A stretch of 64,000 nucleotides of DNA, from the NCBI RefSeq assembly GCF_028816475.1, contig NZ_CP118247.1, forward strand, positions 248,001 through 312,000. The letters run 5' to 3'. The translations under genes and the position numbers were made by a program. Under the pieces are notes generated by a model that was given only the letters and a program-made list of their open reading frames with translations, made no database searches and was not told where the DNA came from. The DNA is from Devosia rhodophyticola (GTDB lineage Bacteria; Pseudomonadota; Alphaproteobacteria; Rhizobiales; Devosiaceae). Of the stretch, positions 34,628 through 43,900 are shown piece after piece (the stretch's first letter is position 1; each line of letters begins with the position of its first letter).

Positions 34628-35488
34628 ATGCGCCGGAGAAACCTGACAGCTTATGGCTTCTTGTCGCCATACTTGTTGATATTTGCTGCATTCTGGCTAT
34701 GGCCGATCATTTATTCGTTCTATCTCTCGTTCCTGTCGACCCGTCGCGCTCCATGGACATTCAACCCGTCGATGACCTGGCTGCGGATCACCCAAGATAC
34801 TGCCTTCTACAACGCATTGTGGAACACGCTAAAAATCCTGGCAATTCAGGTTCCGGCAATGGTGTTTCTGGCCACCGTACTGGCGGTGCTGCTCAATTCG
34901 CAGCTGTTGCGCGCGCGCGGGTTAATCCGATTTGCCTTCTTCGCTCCAGTCGTCATCGGCGAAGCTGCCTATGCCGCGGTCTTCCGGCTGATGTTCAACA
35001 CCGATTTTGGCATCGTCAACAAGACCCTTCAAGCCATTGGGCTGTCCAAAGTGGATTGGTTTGCTAATCCTTCGGCAGCCATGTCCCTGATCATAATGGC
35101 GGTTACCTGGCGATGGGTTGGCTATAACGCCATCATCATCCTGTCGGGGCTGCAGTCTATCCAGACCGATGTATACGAGGCCGCCACGCTCGAGCGAGTC
35201 AGCCCGCGCCAGCAGTTTTTCCACATCACCTTACCCCTGTTGCGGCCAGTACTGGTATTTTGCTTCGTGCTGTCAGTTATCGGTTCGATGCAGTTGTTCG
35301 CCGAACCGTACCTGATCACCAATATGGGCGGCCCAGGCGGTGCAACAGAGACACTTGGGCTGTTTTTGTATCGTCAGGGATTCCTCAATCTCAATTTCGG
35401 CTACGCCTCGGCAATCGCCTACACGATCGCGGCTCTGGCCGTAGCCATTTCCGCGCTGAATATGTGGATTGGGAGGGACAGAACATGA
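34628..35488 (+). CDS. Sugar ABC transporter permease (MalF/UgpA type)
   Basis: A 286-aa inner-membrane permease with six predicted helices. It starts MRRRNLTAYGFLSPYLLIF and carries the EAA motif as VYEAATLERVSPRQQFFHITLPLL. The ATG at 34628 has GGGAG upstream; the longer frame begins at TTG 34607. The stop overlaps the start of the second permease gene by 4 bases (ATGA). It forms a heterodimer with that permease. Confidence 0.92.
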   Translation: MRRRNLTAYGFLSPYLLIFAAFWLWPIIYSFYLSFLSTRRAPWTFNPSMTWLRITQDTAFYNALWNTLKILAIQVPAMVFLATVLAVLLNSQLLRARGLIRFAFFAPVVIGEAAYAAVFRLMFNTDFGIVNKTLQAIGLSKVDWFANPSAAMSLIIMAVTWRWVGYNAIIILSGLQSIQTDVYEAATLERVSPRQQFFHITLPLLRPVLVFCFVLSVIGSMQLFAEPYLITNMGGPGGATETLGLFLYRQGFLNLNFGYASAIAYTIAALAVAISALNMWIGRDRT

Positions 35489-36321
35489 GATCAAAATCTA
35501 AAACCATGTTGTTTCGATCGCTGGCGCTCCATAGCGTGTTGGTACCGCTGGCCCTACTTTGGTTGCTACCACTGTGGATGATGTTCGTGTTCGCCACCAT
35601 GTCCGACAATGCCATCTTCAGCCCCGACATCCACCTGATTCCCTCGACCCAATTTGGCGAGAATTTTGCCAAGCTGCAGGGTGATATCGATTTCGTCCGT
35701 ACGCTGATTGTTTCGGTTGTGGTGGCGGTAATCTATACATTTTTCTCCGTCGCGCTGACGTCGATGGCCGGTTGGGCATTGGCGCGATACAAATTTTTAG
35801 GGCGAGGACTCGTTGTTGCAATCATCCTTGGCACAATGACGCTGCCATACTTCGTTGTGGTTATACCCCAGTTCATAATGGTCGCCCGGGATTTTGGCCT
35901 ATCCAATACCTGGTTCGCCCTGATCGTCCCGCCACTGTTCAACTCGCTCGGCGTCTTGTTCATGCGGCAGGCCTTCAGCCTGATGCCGGTGGATCTGTTC
36001 GACGCAGCGCGCGTCGAGGGTGTCTCCGAGTGGAAAATATTTATTCACATTGCCCTGCCGCTTTCACGGCCAATGCTGGCGGCGCTATCGATCATTCTGT
36101 TCTTGCATTCTTGGAACAATTACCTCTGGCCTCTGCTCATTTCCAATGACCGTTCGATGATGACCGCTCCTGTGGCGCTGGGTTCCCTATTTGGATTAAT
36201 CGATGTCAGTTGGGGCGGTGTCATGGTTGGGGCCGTGCTGCTCACCGTCCCCATGCTGGTCGTTTTTGTTTTTCTTCAGCGCTTCTTTATGGCCGGCATC
36301 ACCGCTGGCGCAGTCAAGTAA
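35485..36321 (+). CDS. Sugar ABC transporter permease (MalG/UgpE type)
   Basis: A 278-aa inner-membrane permease with six predicted helices. It has the EAA-type loop DLFDAARVEGVSEWKIFIHIALPL and the usual C-terminal SWNNYLWPLL segment of MalG-type permeases. The start at 35485 overlaps the previous stop by 4 bases; the frame is open much further upstream but only inside the preceding gene. The ATPase gene starts 11 bases after its stop. Confidence 0.92.
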   Translation: MRSKSKTMLFRSLALHSVLVPLALLWLLPLWMMFVFATMSDNAIFSPDIHLIPSTQFGENFAKLQGDIDFVRTLIVSVVVAVIYTFFSVALTSMAGWALARYKFLGRGLVVAIILGTMTLPYFVVVIPQFIMVARDFGLSNTWFALIVPPLFNSLGVLFMRQAFSLMPVDLFDAARVEGVSEWKIFIHIALPLSRPMLAALSIILFLHSWNNYLWPLLISNDRSMMTAPVALGSLFGLIDVSWGGVMVGAVLLTVPMLVVFVFLQRFFMAGITAGAVK

Positions 36322-36331
36322 GGGGGGTATC

Positions 36332-37408
36332 ATGGCCTCGGTATCGATCAACCAAGTTACCAAGCAATTTGGTGCCGTCAGTGTTATTCGCGGCGCGAAC
36401 CTTCATGTTGAAGATGGCGAACTGGTGGTTTTCGTTGGCCCTTCAGGCTGCGGAAAATCAACATTGTTGCGCATGATCGCCGGGCTGGAAGACATCTCGA
36501 GCGGTGATATCCACATTGGCGACACGATGGTCAACGACATTGAGCCCGGCGATCGCGGTGTAGCGATGGTGTTCCAGTCTTATGCGCTTTATCCACACAT
36601 GAGCGTGCAACAAAACATGTCGTTCGGTCTGCGCATGAATGGCAATGAAAAGGCCGATACCGAACGACGCGTGCAAACGGCGGCCAAAGTCTTGCAACTG
36701 AAACCTTTACTTGCTCGCTTGCCTAAACAACTTTCCGGGGGACAACGCCAACGTGTGGCGATCGGTCGTGCCATTGTGCGTGAGCCACAGGTATTTCTAT
36801 TTGACGAGCCCTTGTCAAACCTGGACGCCGAGCTGCGGGTACAGATGAGGGTGGAAATCGCGCGGCTTCACAAGGAACTGCAGGCGACGATGATCTACGT
36901 CACCCACGATCAGACCGAGGCTATGACGCTAGCGGATCGGATCGTGGTGCTTCGTGATGGGCTAATCGAGCAGGTGGGAAGTCCACTCGAGCTCTATCAC
37001 AACCCGGCCAATGCGTTTGTGGCGGGCTTTATAGGTTCACCTCGGATCAATTTCTTTACTGGCGTTGCGACCGAGTATGCCGAAGGACACCAATTGGTGC
37101 AGTTATCGGGTCGTGGTTCGGCGGTTGCAAAAGTCGCAACGACCGAAGCTCTTCCGTCCGGCACGCTGATCAAAGTTGGTGTGCGTCCCGAGCATTTCGA
37201 GATTGGCGGCGCGTGCGGCTTTCCCATAAAGGTCGATGTGGTGGAGCAGCTCGGATCGGTTAGCTATCTTTACGCCGATACCACGTCAGAATATCCGCTC
37301 ATTGTCGCCCGCCAGGACGACGGCGACCACCGATCGGATGAACTGACCATTTCCATACGCGCGGGCAAGGCCCTCTTGTTCGGGGCCGACGGTAACCGGC
37401 TCCGCTAA
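36332..37408 (+). CDS. Sugar ABC transporter ATP-binding protein (UgpC/MsmK type)
   Basis: A 358-aa ATPase with an N-terminal nucleotide-binding domain and a C-terminal OB-fold (TOBE) regulatory domain. It has Walker A GPSGCGKST, MVFQSYALYPHMSV, signature LSGGQRQRVAIGRA, Walker B VFLFDEPLSNLD and switch region YVTHDQTEAMTLADR. The ATG at 36332 follows AGGGGGG. Proteins of this type sometimes energise several sugar importers; the window holds a second, separate homologue at 59753. Confidence 0.93.
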   Translation: MASVSINQVTKQFGAVSVIRGANLHVEDGELVVFVGPSGCGKSTLLRMIAGLEDISSGDIHIGDTMVNDIEPGDRGVAMVFQSYALYPHMSVQQNMSFGLRMNGNEKADTERRVQTAAKVLQLKPLLARLPKQLSGGQRQRVAIGRAIVREPQVFLFDEPLSNLDAELRVQMRVEIARLHKELQATMIYVTHDQTEAMTLADRIVVLRDGLIEQVGSPLELYHNPANAFVAGFIGSPRINFFTGVATEYAEGHQLVQLSGRGSAVAKVATTEALPSGTLIKVGVRPEHFEIGGACGFPIKVDVVEQLGSVSYLYADTTSEYPLIVARQDDGDHRSDELTISIRAGKALLFGADGNRLR

Positions 37409-37434
37409 CGCTCAACCTAAAAACAGGAACTGAC

Positions 37435-39447
37435 ATGTCCTTCGGTAAACTGAGTCGGCAGACCATGGGCGTCTGCTACTATCCTGAGCACTGGCCCGAA
37501 GATCGTTGGCCGATTGATGCCAAGATGATGCGCGACGCAGGCATAACCCATGTGCGGATCGGCGAGTTTGCCTGGTCGTTGATGGAGCCAAATCCAGGGC
37601 AATATGATTGGGGTTGGCTTGATCGCGCCTTTCAGGCATTGGCCCTTCAGGGACTTAAGATTGTACTGGGCACACCGACTGCCACCCCGCCCAAATGGCT
37701 TGTAGATGAGATGCCGGACCTGCTACCGATTGGCCGGGACGGCCGTGTTCGTGGATTTGGTTCACGCCGCCATTACTGCTTCAGCCACCATGGCTATCGG
37801 ACAGAGTGTGCCCGAATTACCGAGGCGCTGGCGAAACGCTATGGTAATCACGAGGCGCTGGTCGCCTGGCAGACTGACAATGAATATGGGTGTCACGATA
37901 CCACCTATAGCTATTCGCCTGCGGCCCTGGCCGGCTTCCGAGCGTGGCTGGTTGAGCGCTACGGCGATATCGCTGCACTTAACGCCGCTTGGGGTACAGT
38001 ATTTTGGTCCATGGTCTATCGCAGCTTCGACGAAATCGAGTTGCCAAGTGGCACCGTCACTACCCCCGCCCCAGCGCATTCACTCGATTTTAGACGTTAT
38101 TCTTCCGATCAGGTTGTCGCATTTAACCAAATTCAGACCGAAATTATCCGCCGAAATTCGCCCGGACGAGCCATCGCCCATAACTTCATGGGCAAGTACA
38201 CCGATTTTGACCACTACGCGGTTAGTAAGGATCTCGACATCGCGTCTTGGGATGCTTACCCGCTAGGATTTTTGGAACGCGAGATCGGCGATGACGCTTT
38301 GGCTGAGCGCTACACCGGTGTAGGTGACCCGGACTTCGATGCTTTTCATCACGATCTTTACCGCAGCTGTGGTCAATTACGAAACGGTAAAGATCAGGGT
38401 CGATGGTGGATTATGGAGCAGCAACCCCCAGGCCCGCTAAATTGGGGAAAGTACAATCCGGCACCGAAACCTGGCGCTGGTCGTCTTTGGGTGTGGGAAG
38501 CCTTTGCTGCCGGCGCGGAAGTCGTCTGCTATTTCCGTTGGCGGCAACCGTCGTTTGCTCAAGAGCAAATGCACGAAGGGCTGTTGCTGCCCGATGGCCG
38601 CACAAATTACGGTTACGAGCTATGTAAGCAAATATCTTCAGAACTGGATGCATTGCAATGTGCGCCTGCCTCCGACCGCTCGTCGGTCGCCTTGGTTTTC
38701 GATTACGAGAGCATTTGGTCGCTTGATGTCCTAAAACCGTCCCAGGATATGAATCATTTTGATGCTGTGATGCGGACCTATCGCGCCCTGCGTCGGGCGG
38801 GCGTGAACGTCGACATAATACCACCCGAGCCAGAGGCAGTGGCGGGTCGCAAGCTCGTTCTGCTCCCCACACTGGTGAATATATCGGCAGAGCTGGTTAC
38901 AGCGCTTCAACAAAGTCATGCTGTTGTACTTGCAGGCCCACTAACCGGATCCAAAGGAAAATCCCTCAACATTGCCGACAGTTTACCTCCTGGACATTTG
39001 AGATCAATGATCGATATTGCCGTTCGGCGCGTAGAATCTCGTCGACCATCGCTGCCCTATGTGTTGCGCAATGGTGGTAACTTCGTGGGATGGCTGGAGG
39101 AGGTTATTGTAGAACCAGACGTCGAGATTATCGAAAAATTGGACGACGGTCGACCCGCGGTGCTCAAGCAAGGCCAAACTATTTATGTTGCCGGCATGGG
39201 CGATGATGTCGCGATGGATCGGATTGTACGCGCGACGCTGGATTTGGCCGGTGTTGAGTGGTTTGACCTCCCAACGGACATCCGTTTGCGAGATAATGGT
39301 CCGATGCGTTTTATATTTAACTACGGGTCTGCCACGTTGGACTTAAAGTCCCTCTTTAATGGACACGATGTCGCGTCTGGCTCCCTCGAAATGCGAAGTT
39401 GCGACGTGACCATCCTGCGGACGAACAAAGCCACCCAACATTTGTAA
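37435..39447 (+). CDS. Beta-galactosidase, glycoside hydrolase family 42
   Basis: A 670-aa GH42 enzyme, the usual length for the family. The N-terminal (beta/alpha)8 barrel begins MGVCYYPEHWPEDRWPIDAK. The acid/base is Glu150 in AWQTDNEYG and the nucleophile is probably Glu328 in WWIMEQQPPGPLNW. The CxxH/Cys-rich zinc cluster typical of some GH42 enzymes is reduced here (Cys115, Cys125 and Cys153 remain). A trimerisation domain and a C-terminal beta domain follow. No signal peptide: it acts in the cytoplasm on galactosides brought in by the ABC transporter encoded just upstream. Confidence 0.93.
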   Translation: MSFGKLSRQTMGVCYYPEHWPEDRWPIDAKMMRDAGITHVRIGEFAWSLMEPNPGQYDWGWLDRAFQALALQGLKIVLGTPTATPPKWLVDEMPDLLPIGRDGRVRGFGSRRHYCFSHHGYRTECARITEALAKRYGNHEALVAWQTDNEYGCHDTTYSYSPAALAGFRAWLVERYGDIAALNAAWGTVFWSMVYRSFDEIELPSGTVTTPAPAHSLDFRRYSSDQVVAFNQIQTEIIRRNSPGRAIAHNFMGKYTDFDHYAVSKDLDIASWDAYPLGFLEREIGDDALAERYTGVGDPDFDAFHHDLYRSCGQLRNGKDQGRWWIMEQQPPGPLNWGKYNPAPKPGAGRLWVWEAFAAGAEVVCYFRWRQPSFAQEQMHEGLLLPDGRTNYGYELCKQISSELDALQCAPASDRSSVALVFDYESIWSLDVLKPSQDMNHFDAVMRTYRALRRAGVNVDIIPPEPEAVAGRKLVLLPTLVNISAELVTALQQSHAVVLAGPLTGSKGKSLNIADSLPPGHLRSMIDIAVRRVESRRPSLPYVLRNGGNFVGWLEEVIVEPDVEIIEKLDDGRPAVLKQGQTIYVAGMGDDVAMDRIVRATLDLAGVEWFDLPTDIRLRDNGPMRFIFNYGSATLDLKSLFNGHDVASGSLEMRSCDVTILRTNKATQHL

Positions 39448-39469
39448 CCCGCGGTACCCAGCCCAAAGC

Positions 39470-39504
39470 TATTTGTCCCCGTCAGCGCCTGTGTCCCCAA
39501 TTTA
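39470..39504 (+). repeat. IS-end remnant, direct repeat of 31788-31818
   Basis: The stretch TATTTGTCCCCGTCAGCGCC at 39470-39489, continuing TGTGTCCCCAATTTA, aligns in the same orientation with the IS3-type end at 31788-31818, with small gaps and substitutions. No transposase coding sequence is attached here. The two copies flank the whole AraC–ABC–GH42 cluster. Confidence 0.5.
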
Positions 39505-39800
39505 GGTTGTGATGGGGCGGATAGAAACATCATCGGAATAATATTCGATCTCAGGAAAATGCTCGGCATTCCTACTAACGCAATAACCTCCATTCCTTCT
39601 CTTCATAGAAAACACGAGACTTCCGAAATTTGTTTGCCCGAAATCGTGCCCAAGTACTCCAGAATCAAAGCGATTGCACATCCAGTGCCGTCGCGCCCAT
39701 AGGCCCGCCATCGACGCAGCAAATCACACTCTTCTGAGAGGCAAAAAGCGAAACTTTCAGCTGATTGGGGGTAGCCGCTGATGATCACCCTTGCGACGTC
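39502..39800 (-). pseudogene. DUF2971 gene fragment, frameshifted
   Basis: Minus-strand residues ESFAFCLSEECDLLRRWRAY and GRDGTGCAI match the core of DUF2971 proteins (…SFSE..D.LSQWR.YGDDG.G..IGF). A one-base slip then moves the continuation (RFDSGVLGHDFGQTNFGSLV) to another frame. Both ends are missing compared with the ~250-300 aa of complete members. It lies against the IS-end remnant, which suggests truncation by insertion and later deletion. Confidence 0.5.
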
Positions 39801-39810
39801 TACTACCCGG

Positions 39811-40056
39811 CTAGGTATTTCGGCGCACCGCCCGGCTAACCTCAACCAATATGCCAAGCCCTATGGCGAACGCCGCCACTACTGCGGCTTGATCGATTGC
39901 TTGGGCTGGTGGCATCCCAAGGTATCGAGCGGTCCAAGCCCTTGCCTCGTCGGCATTGGGTATGCCGATGAGGATGTATAGCGCGATGCCAATCCGACCC
40001 GTTGCCATGACGAGCGCAATCCAAGCTACAATGTTTCCAAGTCTCGTAAAAATCAT
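39811..40056 (-). CDS. Small membrane protein, hypothetical
   Basis: An 81-aa protein, MIFTRLGNIVAWIALVMAT…, with two predicted transmembrane helices (residues ~7-33 and ~54-72) joined by a loop containing DEARAWTARYLG. It resembles short unnamed membrane proteins of Hyphomicrobiales that share the MIFTRLGNIVAWIAL start, but no function is known. The Met at 40056 is preferred to the TTG/ATG-like start at 40074 because homology begins there. The ~245 bp up to the divergent EAL gene hold only presumed promoters. Confidence 0.6.
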   Translation of the reverse strand: MIFTRLGNIVAWIALVMATGRIGIALYILIGIPNADEARAWTARYLGMPPAQAIDQAAVVAAFAIGLGILVEVSRAVRRNT

Positions 40057-40302
40057 ACTCTGCCCCCGGTGCATGAGGGAACAATCCTAAGCATAACCGA
40101 GATGGCGTCCACGGCTGCTGGCCGGTTTTGCAGGGGGAAAGCAATGCGCTGGAATGGTGATCACTGAAGCGGCGTGGGGTGGTGATTGTTCGCGGGGGCA
40201 TTTAGAGTTCCTTAGCCACGCACCGATTAAATTGTGTGTGCATACGACTGGTTCATCATAGCAATGCGAAGATGGTTCGAGGTCAACTTTATTAGATAGC
40301 CC

Positions 40303-41664
40303 ATGCCCAACCCGACGCCTGTCCATATCAGCCAATATTCAAAGCGAACGGCCGTTGCCTATCGTTATGGTTCGCTTGCGATTGCTGGTATTGGACTGAT
40401 TTGGGCGGTGATCTTTGCTGCGATGGGCGCTTGGGTTGGGGTGGCGATGGAAGTCGCGGTTTTTGCCACCGGGCTTGTAATCTACCAGTTGAACCTACGC
40501 GGCCATAACACCTTCGGAATACTGGCAGGCCAGGCCGCCTTGATAGCGATTGCTACCACCATGGGGTTGTTTCTGGATGTTCCGACCGCAACGGCGCCAC
40601 GGGTCAGCCATCTCTATCTTTTGGTTGTGGCGGCTCTCGGCTACCTCAATTATCAGCGGGAAAAGTCGCGCGCGCAGCTGGCATTGATCGGTCTATGCCT
40701 GATGGCTTTCATCGTGCTCGCCAGCGCGCCGCTGACATCGCCCCAAGTCGTGATGCCGGAGATGGTGCGCAGCGCTGGCACCTGGATCAATACGACGATT
40801 GCCACCGCCATGCTTGCCGCCTGCATCCATGCAATGCAGGCCGAGTTTGTGCGCAAGGACAAATTTGGCCGCGATCTAATGGCCGGCTTGTGGAACAACG
40901 AGTTTCAGCTTGTCTACCAACCGCAGGTCGATCTTTCCCACGCTACAATCGGGGCTGAAGCGCTGCTGCGCTGGAACAACCCGCAGCGGGGTTCGGTCTC
41001 CCCAATGGAGTTCATTCCGCAGGCAGAAAAGTTTGGCCTTATGGTCGCCATCGGCAGCTGGGTGCTCGAAAAGGGCTGCTACACGCTGGCCGAATGGGGC
41101 AAGGACCGCCATTTTCAGCACCTGAGGCTGTCCATCAATGTCAGCGCCAGCCAGCTCATGCATGAGGATTTTGAAGTGCTTGTGGGCAACACGTTGGTCA
41201 AGACCGGCGCGGACCCGCAGCGCCTGATCCTTGAACTGACCGAGAGCGTTCTGGTGACTGACATGGAACTGGTCATCACCAAACTCAACAGGCTGCGCGA
41301 AATGGGGATTACGATCTCGCTCGATGATTTCGGCACGGGGTTTTCCGCGCTGTCCTATCTGCGCCGCTTGCCCATCCAACAGATCAAGATCGACCGTGGC
41401 TTTGTGCAGGACGCCGTCAGAACTCCACGCAGCGCGTCGCTGGTCGGGAATGTCATCCGCATCGGCCTGGACCTCGATCAGGACGTTCTGGCCGAAGGCG
41501 TGGAAACCACGGAACAGCATGCTTTGTTGGCCAAGCTCGGTTGCACGCAGTTTCAGGGCTATCTCTACGACAAGCCGATGGCGCTTCCCGATTTTGAGAA
41601 GCGAATTGAAAACGAAGCGCAACGGCCCAGCCCCAAGATCGCAGCGCTTGGGCGCGTAGGCTGA
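40303..41664 (+). CDS. EAL-domain protein (c-di-GMP phosphodiesterase) with membrane sensor
   Basis: A 453-aa protein. Residues ~20-180 contain five or six hydrophobic helices with short loops, forming a membrane-embedded N-terminal region. Residues ~195-440 form an EAL domain with Glu219 in AEALLRW, the metal ligands in LELTESV and ISLDDFGTGFSALSYL, IKIDRGFV and the late EGVETTEQH. All major catalytic motifs are present and no GGDEF domain is attached, so it should hydrolyse c-di-GMP. Standing alone beside transport clusters, its input signal is unknown. Lowered c-di-GMP could affect surface protein export such as the locus at 4-11 kb (speculative). Confidence 0.93.
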   Translation: MPNPTPVHISQYSKRTAVAYRYGSLAIAGIGLIWAVIFAAMGAWVGVAMEVAVFATGLVIYQLNLRGHNTFGILAGQAALIAIATTMGLFLDVPTATAPRVSHLYLLVVAALGYLNYQREKSRAQLALIGLCLMAFIVLASAPLTSPQVVMPEMVRSAGTWINTTIATAMLAACIHAMQAEFVRKDKFGRDLMAGLWNNEFQLVYQPQVDLSHATIGAEALLRWNNPQRGSVSPMEFIPQAEKFGLMVAIGSWVLEKGCYTLAEWGKDRHFQHLRLSINVSASQLMHEDFEVLVGNTLVKTGADPQRLILELTESVLVTDMELVITKLNRLREMGITISLDDFGTGFSALSYLRRLPIQQIKIDRGFVQDAVRTPRSASLVGNVIRIGLDLDQDVLAEGVETTEQHALLAKLGCTQFQGYLYDKPMALPDFEKRIENEAQRPSPKIAALGRVG

Positions 41665-41713
41665 TATTTTCGGCAGGTAGGCGCCATAAACGGCTTTGTC
41701 TTGATCTGCGCGG

Positions 41714-42982
41714 CTATTGTTTCGAGAGGAATTCAACGACCATGGCCGCCGTCCAGGTGAAGTGACCGCCACCACAGGGGGTGCCGCTGATCGGGTCGTA
41801 ATATTCAGCGAAGCCGGATTTTTCGATCAGTTCCAGACTAGAGTCGATTATGAGTTTTGCGACTGCATTTTCTCCGGCGGCCGCCAGACCGTCGGCGATC
41901 ATATAGTTGGTTACAAGCCAGACCGGACCGCGCCAGTAACGCGGGGCGTCAAACCGCCTGTCGGCCGGGTCATGCGAGGGTACGCTGAACTGCACGGACT
42001 GGCTCAGTCGCTCGACGGTACGGGCAATGGCGTGGGCCCGCCCGGACGGGATTGCCGCGAAGGTGGCCAATATCCCGCCAATGGAAGCGCTGTCGATCAG
42101 CGTATTTATCGTACGGTCGCGGCATAGATACTGGCCATGCGGTTCGCTCCACAATCCCTCCATGGCCGCCAGTCCCTTGTTCGCCCAGGCACGGTTGTCT
42201 GCGGCGATACCGGGCTCGTCCAATGCATCGGCCATCGCGGCGAGATCGGCGCAGGAGCGGATCAGGATAGCGTTGAATCCGGGGTCGACGACCTGAAATG
42301 GCGAGGCGTCGTGAAGCCTGGAATTATCCCAGTTCAGGCTCCGGAAGCGCTGTACCAGCCAGAGATAGCGGTCATACTGAGTCTTGGTCGGGCGGTGGGC
42401 AGGATCGGCATGTTGGGTGTCGCGTCTCGAATATTCCCCTACCCCTTCGGTCGGCACCCTCTCCAGTGCCGCGTCCCAATCAATCGAGTTGTCGCGGCCC
42501 GACTCCCAAGGATGCAGGATCGCCACCAATCCTTCGCCATGCGGGTCGCGATTGGCGAAGAACCATTTGTGCCAGGCATTGATTTTGGGTAACAGGCGTC
42601 GCGCCCGCTCTTCGGCCAATACGCGATCTTTCGCTCCGTCAAATATTCGCTTTGCGGCAAAACCTGCTACGGGCGGCTGGGTCATACCCGAAGTCGGGGT
42701 TGGACGGTTGGTGCGCCAGACTTCAGGGCCGGGAAAATACTGGTCGGAAACCTCGTGAAAAACGATATGGGGCACCATGCCGTCCTCCCACTGATGGGCG
42801 AACAAGGTTTCAATTTCGGTCCAGGCGCGGGCCTCGTCGACATGACGCTGGCCCAATGCCGTCAGGCAGGAATCCCAGTTCCACTGGAACGGGTATAGCC
42901 CCTTGGTTGGCACGGTATAGGTGCCGCGATCATTCTGTTTGAGAACGTTAACGGCGCGGTCATAGGCGGTTTGAGGGGCCAT
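41714..42982 (-). CDS. GH63-like (mannosylglycerate-hydrolase-type) glycoside hydrolase
   Basis: A 422-aa (alpha/alpha)6-barrel hydrolase without signal peptide. Its start, GLYPFQWNWDSCLTALG, followed by WEDGMVPHIVFH, HPWESGRDNSIDWD and the C-terminal YWRGPVWLVTNYMIADGL with SGFAEYYDPISGTPCGGGHF, follows the pattern of GH63-related proteins that include mannosylglycerate hydrolase and bacterial trehalase-like enzymes. The substrate cannot be fixed; a small glycosylated solute is plausible. It is convergent with the EAL gene, 49 bp apart. Confidence 0.78.
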   Translation of the reverse strand: MAPQTAYDRAVNVLKQNDRGTYTVPTKGLYPFQWNWDSCLTALGQRHVDEARAWTEIETLFAHQWEDGMVPHIVFHEVSDQYFPGPEVWRTNRPTPTSGMTQPPVAGFAAKRIFDGAKDRVLAEERARRLLPKINAWHKWFFANRDPHGEGLVAILHPWESGRDNSIDWDAALERVPTEGVGEYSRRDTQHADPAHRPTKTQYDRYLWLVQRFRSLNWDNSRLHDASPFQVVDPGFNAILIRSCADLAAMADALDEPGIAADNRAWANKGLAAMEGLWSEPHGQYLCRDRTINTLIDSASIGGILATFAAIPSGRAHAIARTVERLSQSVQFSVPSHDPADRRFDAPRYWRGPVWLVTNYMIADGLAAAGENAVAKLIIDSSLELIEKSGFAEYYDPISGTPCGGGHFTWTAAMVVEFLSKQ

Positions 42983-43002
42983 GGTTTATCTTTGTCTAGA
43001 GG

Positions 43003-43170
43003 CTAACGCTTTGGAAATGGGCGTTTGGGGGGTTCACGAGTGATCTGGTTGATGGCGATTTCGGTGCCCGGATTGGTAGTAATGAACTTGGTTACAACTT
43101 TGTAGTCCTCAGTATCCTTGCCGCTGAGCACTCACATCGCGTTGGTTGGCCAGCCGTCTTCGTATGGCGC
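43003..43170 (-). pseudogene. Possible degraded reading frame of unknown family
   Basis: Directly after the VOC stop codon, the minus strand reads APYEDGWPTNAM, a TGA stop, then VLSGKDTEDYKVVTKFITTN and GTEIAINQITREPPKRPF up to a TAG. The uninterrupted sense on both sides of one TGA looks like the tail of a gene with a nonsense mutation. I do not recognise the family, and no start signal is visible. Confidence 0.25.
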
Positions 43171-43608
43171 TCAGCTGAGTTCCTGGGCTAGACCGATAAG
43201 AAGCCCTTCGGGTCCCCGAATGTAACAGAGCCGATACGCGTCTTGATACTGGACGACTTCGCCGACAAGCTGCGCGCCATGCGTGCGGAGCCTTTCCAGC
43301 GTTTCGTCGATATCGTCCACGGTGAACATGACGCGGAGGTAGCCAAGGGCGTTGACCGGGGAATTCCTGTGATCAGCGACGATGGGCGGTTTGAGGAAGC
43401 GGGAGATTTCGAGCCGATTGTGGCCGTCCGGCGTGCGCATCATGGCAATTTCGACATGCTGATCGCCCAGTCCGGTGACACGTCCGGCCCATTCTCCCTC
43501 GACCGTGCCCTGCCCTTCAAGCTCGAGACCGAGCTCGCGGAAGAAATCAATCGTCCTTCCGAGGTCATCGACAACGATCCCTACGTTGTCCATCCGTTTG
43601 ACCACCAT
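43171..43608 (-). CDS. VOC family protein (glyoxalase/bleomycin-resistance fold)
   Basis: A 145-aa protein of two beta-alpha-beta-beta-beta modules. The first strand is VKRMDNVGIVVDDLGRTIDFF with the usual N-terminal metal-side region, and the second module is YLRVMFTVDDIDETLERLRTHGAQLVGEV, ending CYIRGPEGLLIGLAQEL with the C-terminal Glu. Vicinal-oxygen-chelate enzymes catalyse isomerisation, dioxygenation or thiol transfer to antibiotics; the actual role cannot be told. No partner gene is obvious. Confidence 0.82.
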   Translation of the reverse strand: MVVKRMDNVGIVVDDLGRTIDFFRELGLELEGQGTVEGEWAGRVTGLGDQHVEIAMMRTPDGHNRLEISRFLKPPIVADHRNSPVNALGYLRVMFTVDDIDETLERLRTHGAQLVGEVVQYQDAYRLCYIRGPEGLLIGLAQELS

Positions 43609-43900
43609 GTGTCCAATCTCCCAATGTCGTCCGAGCCGTCAATGTCGATCTTCTATATGAACCGTCTCAACGGCGCGTGCATTTTTGCATACTCACCGTC
43701 GGAGGCGAACTGGGCATGATTGCTAATGTCGGCAAGACAACAATTGAATTTTTGGTAAAGCCCGTTGGCACACAAGAAAAATTTATAGTTACCTGTGGCC
43801 TAAAGCGGCAATTTTTCCCTACATTTTTTCCTCGCTTCTTCCGACCAATTGTGACTAAGATTATATGTAGTTGGCATGATTATCATTGCGCAGGATTATG
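43609..43900. promoter_or_regulatory. AT-rich intergenic region before the HExxH pair
   Basis: About 290 bp that are clearly richer in A and T than the genes on either side, with short A and T tracts (for example AATTTTTCCCTACATTTTTT). No convincing gene is seen. It should hold the promoter of the downstream two-gene unit, with AGGA at 43892-43895 as ribosome binding site. The composition change is consistent with the edge of transferred DNA. Confidence 0.3.
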
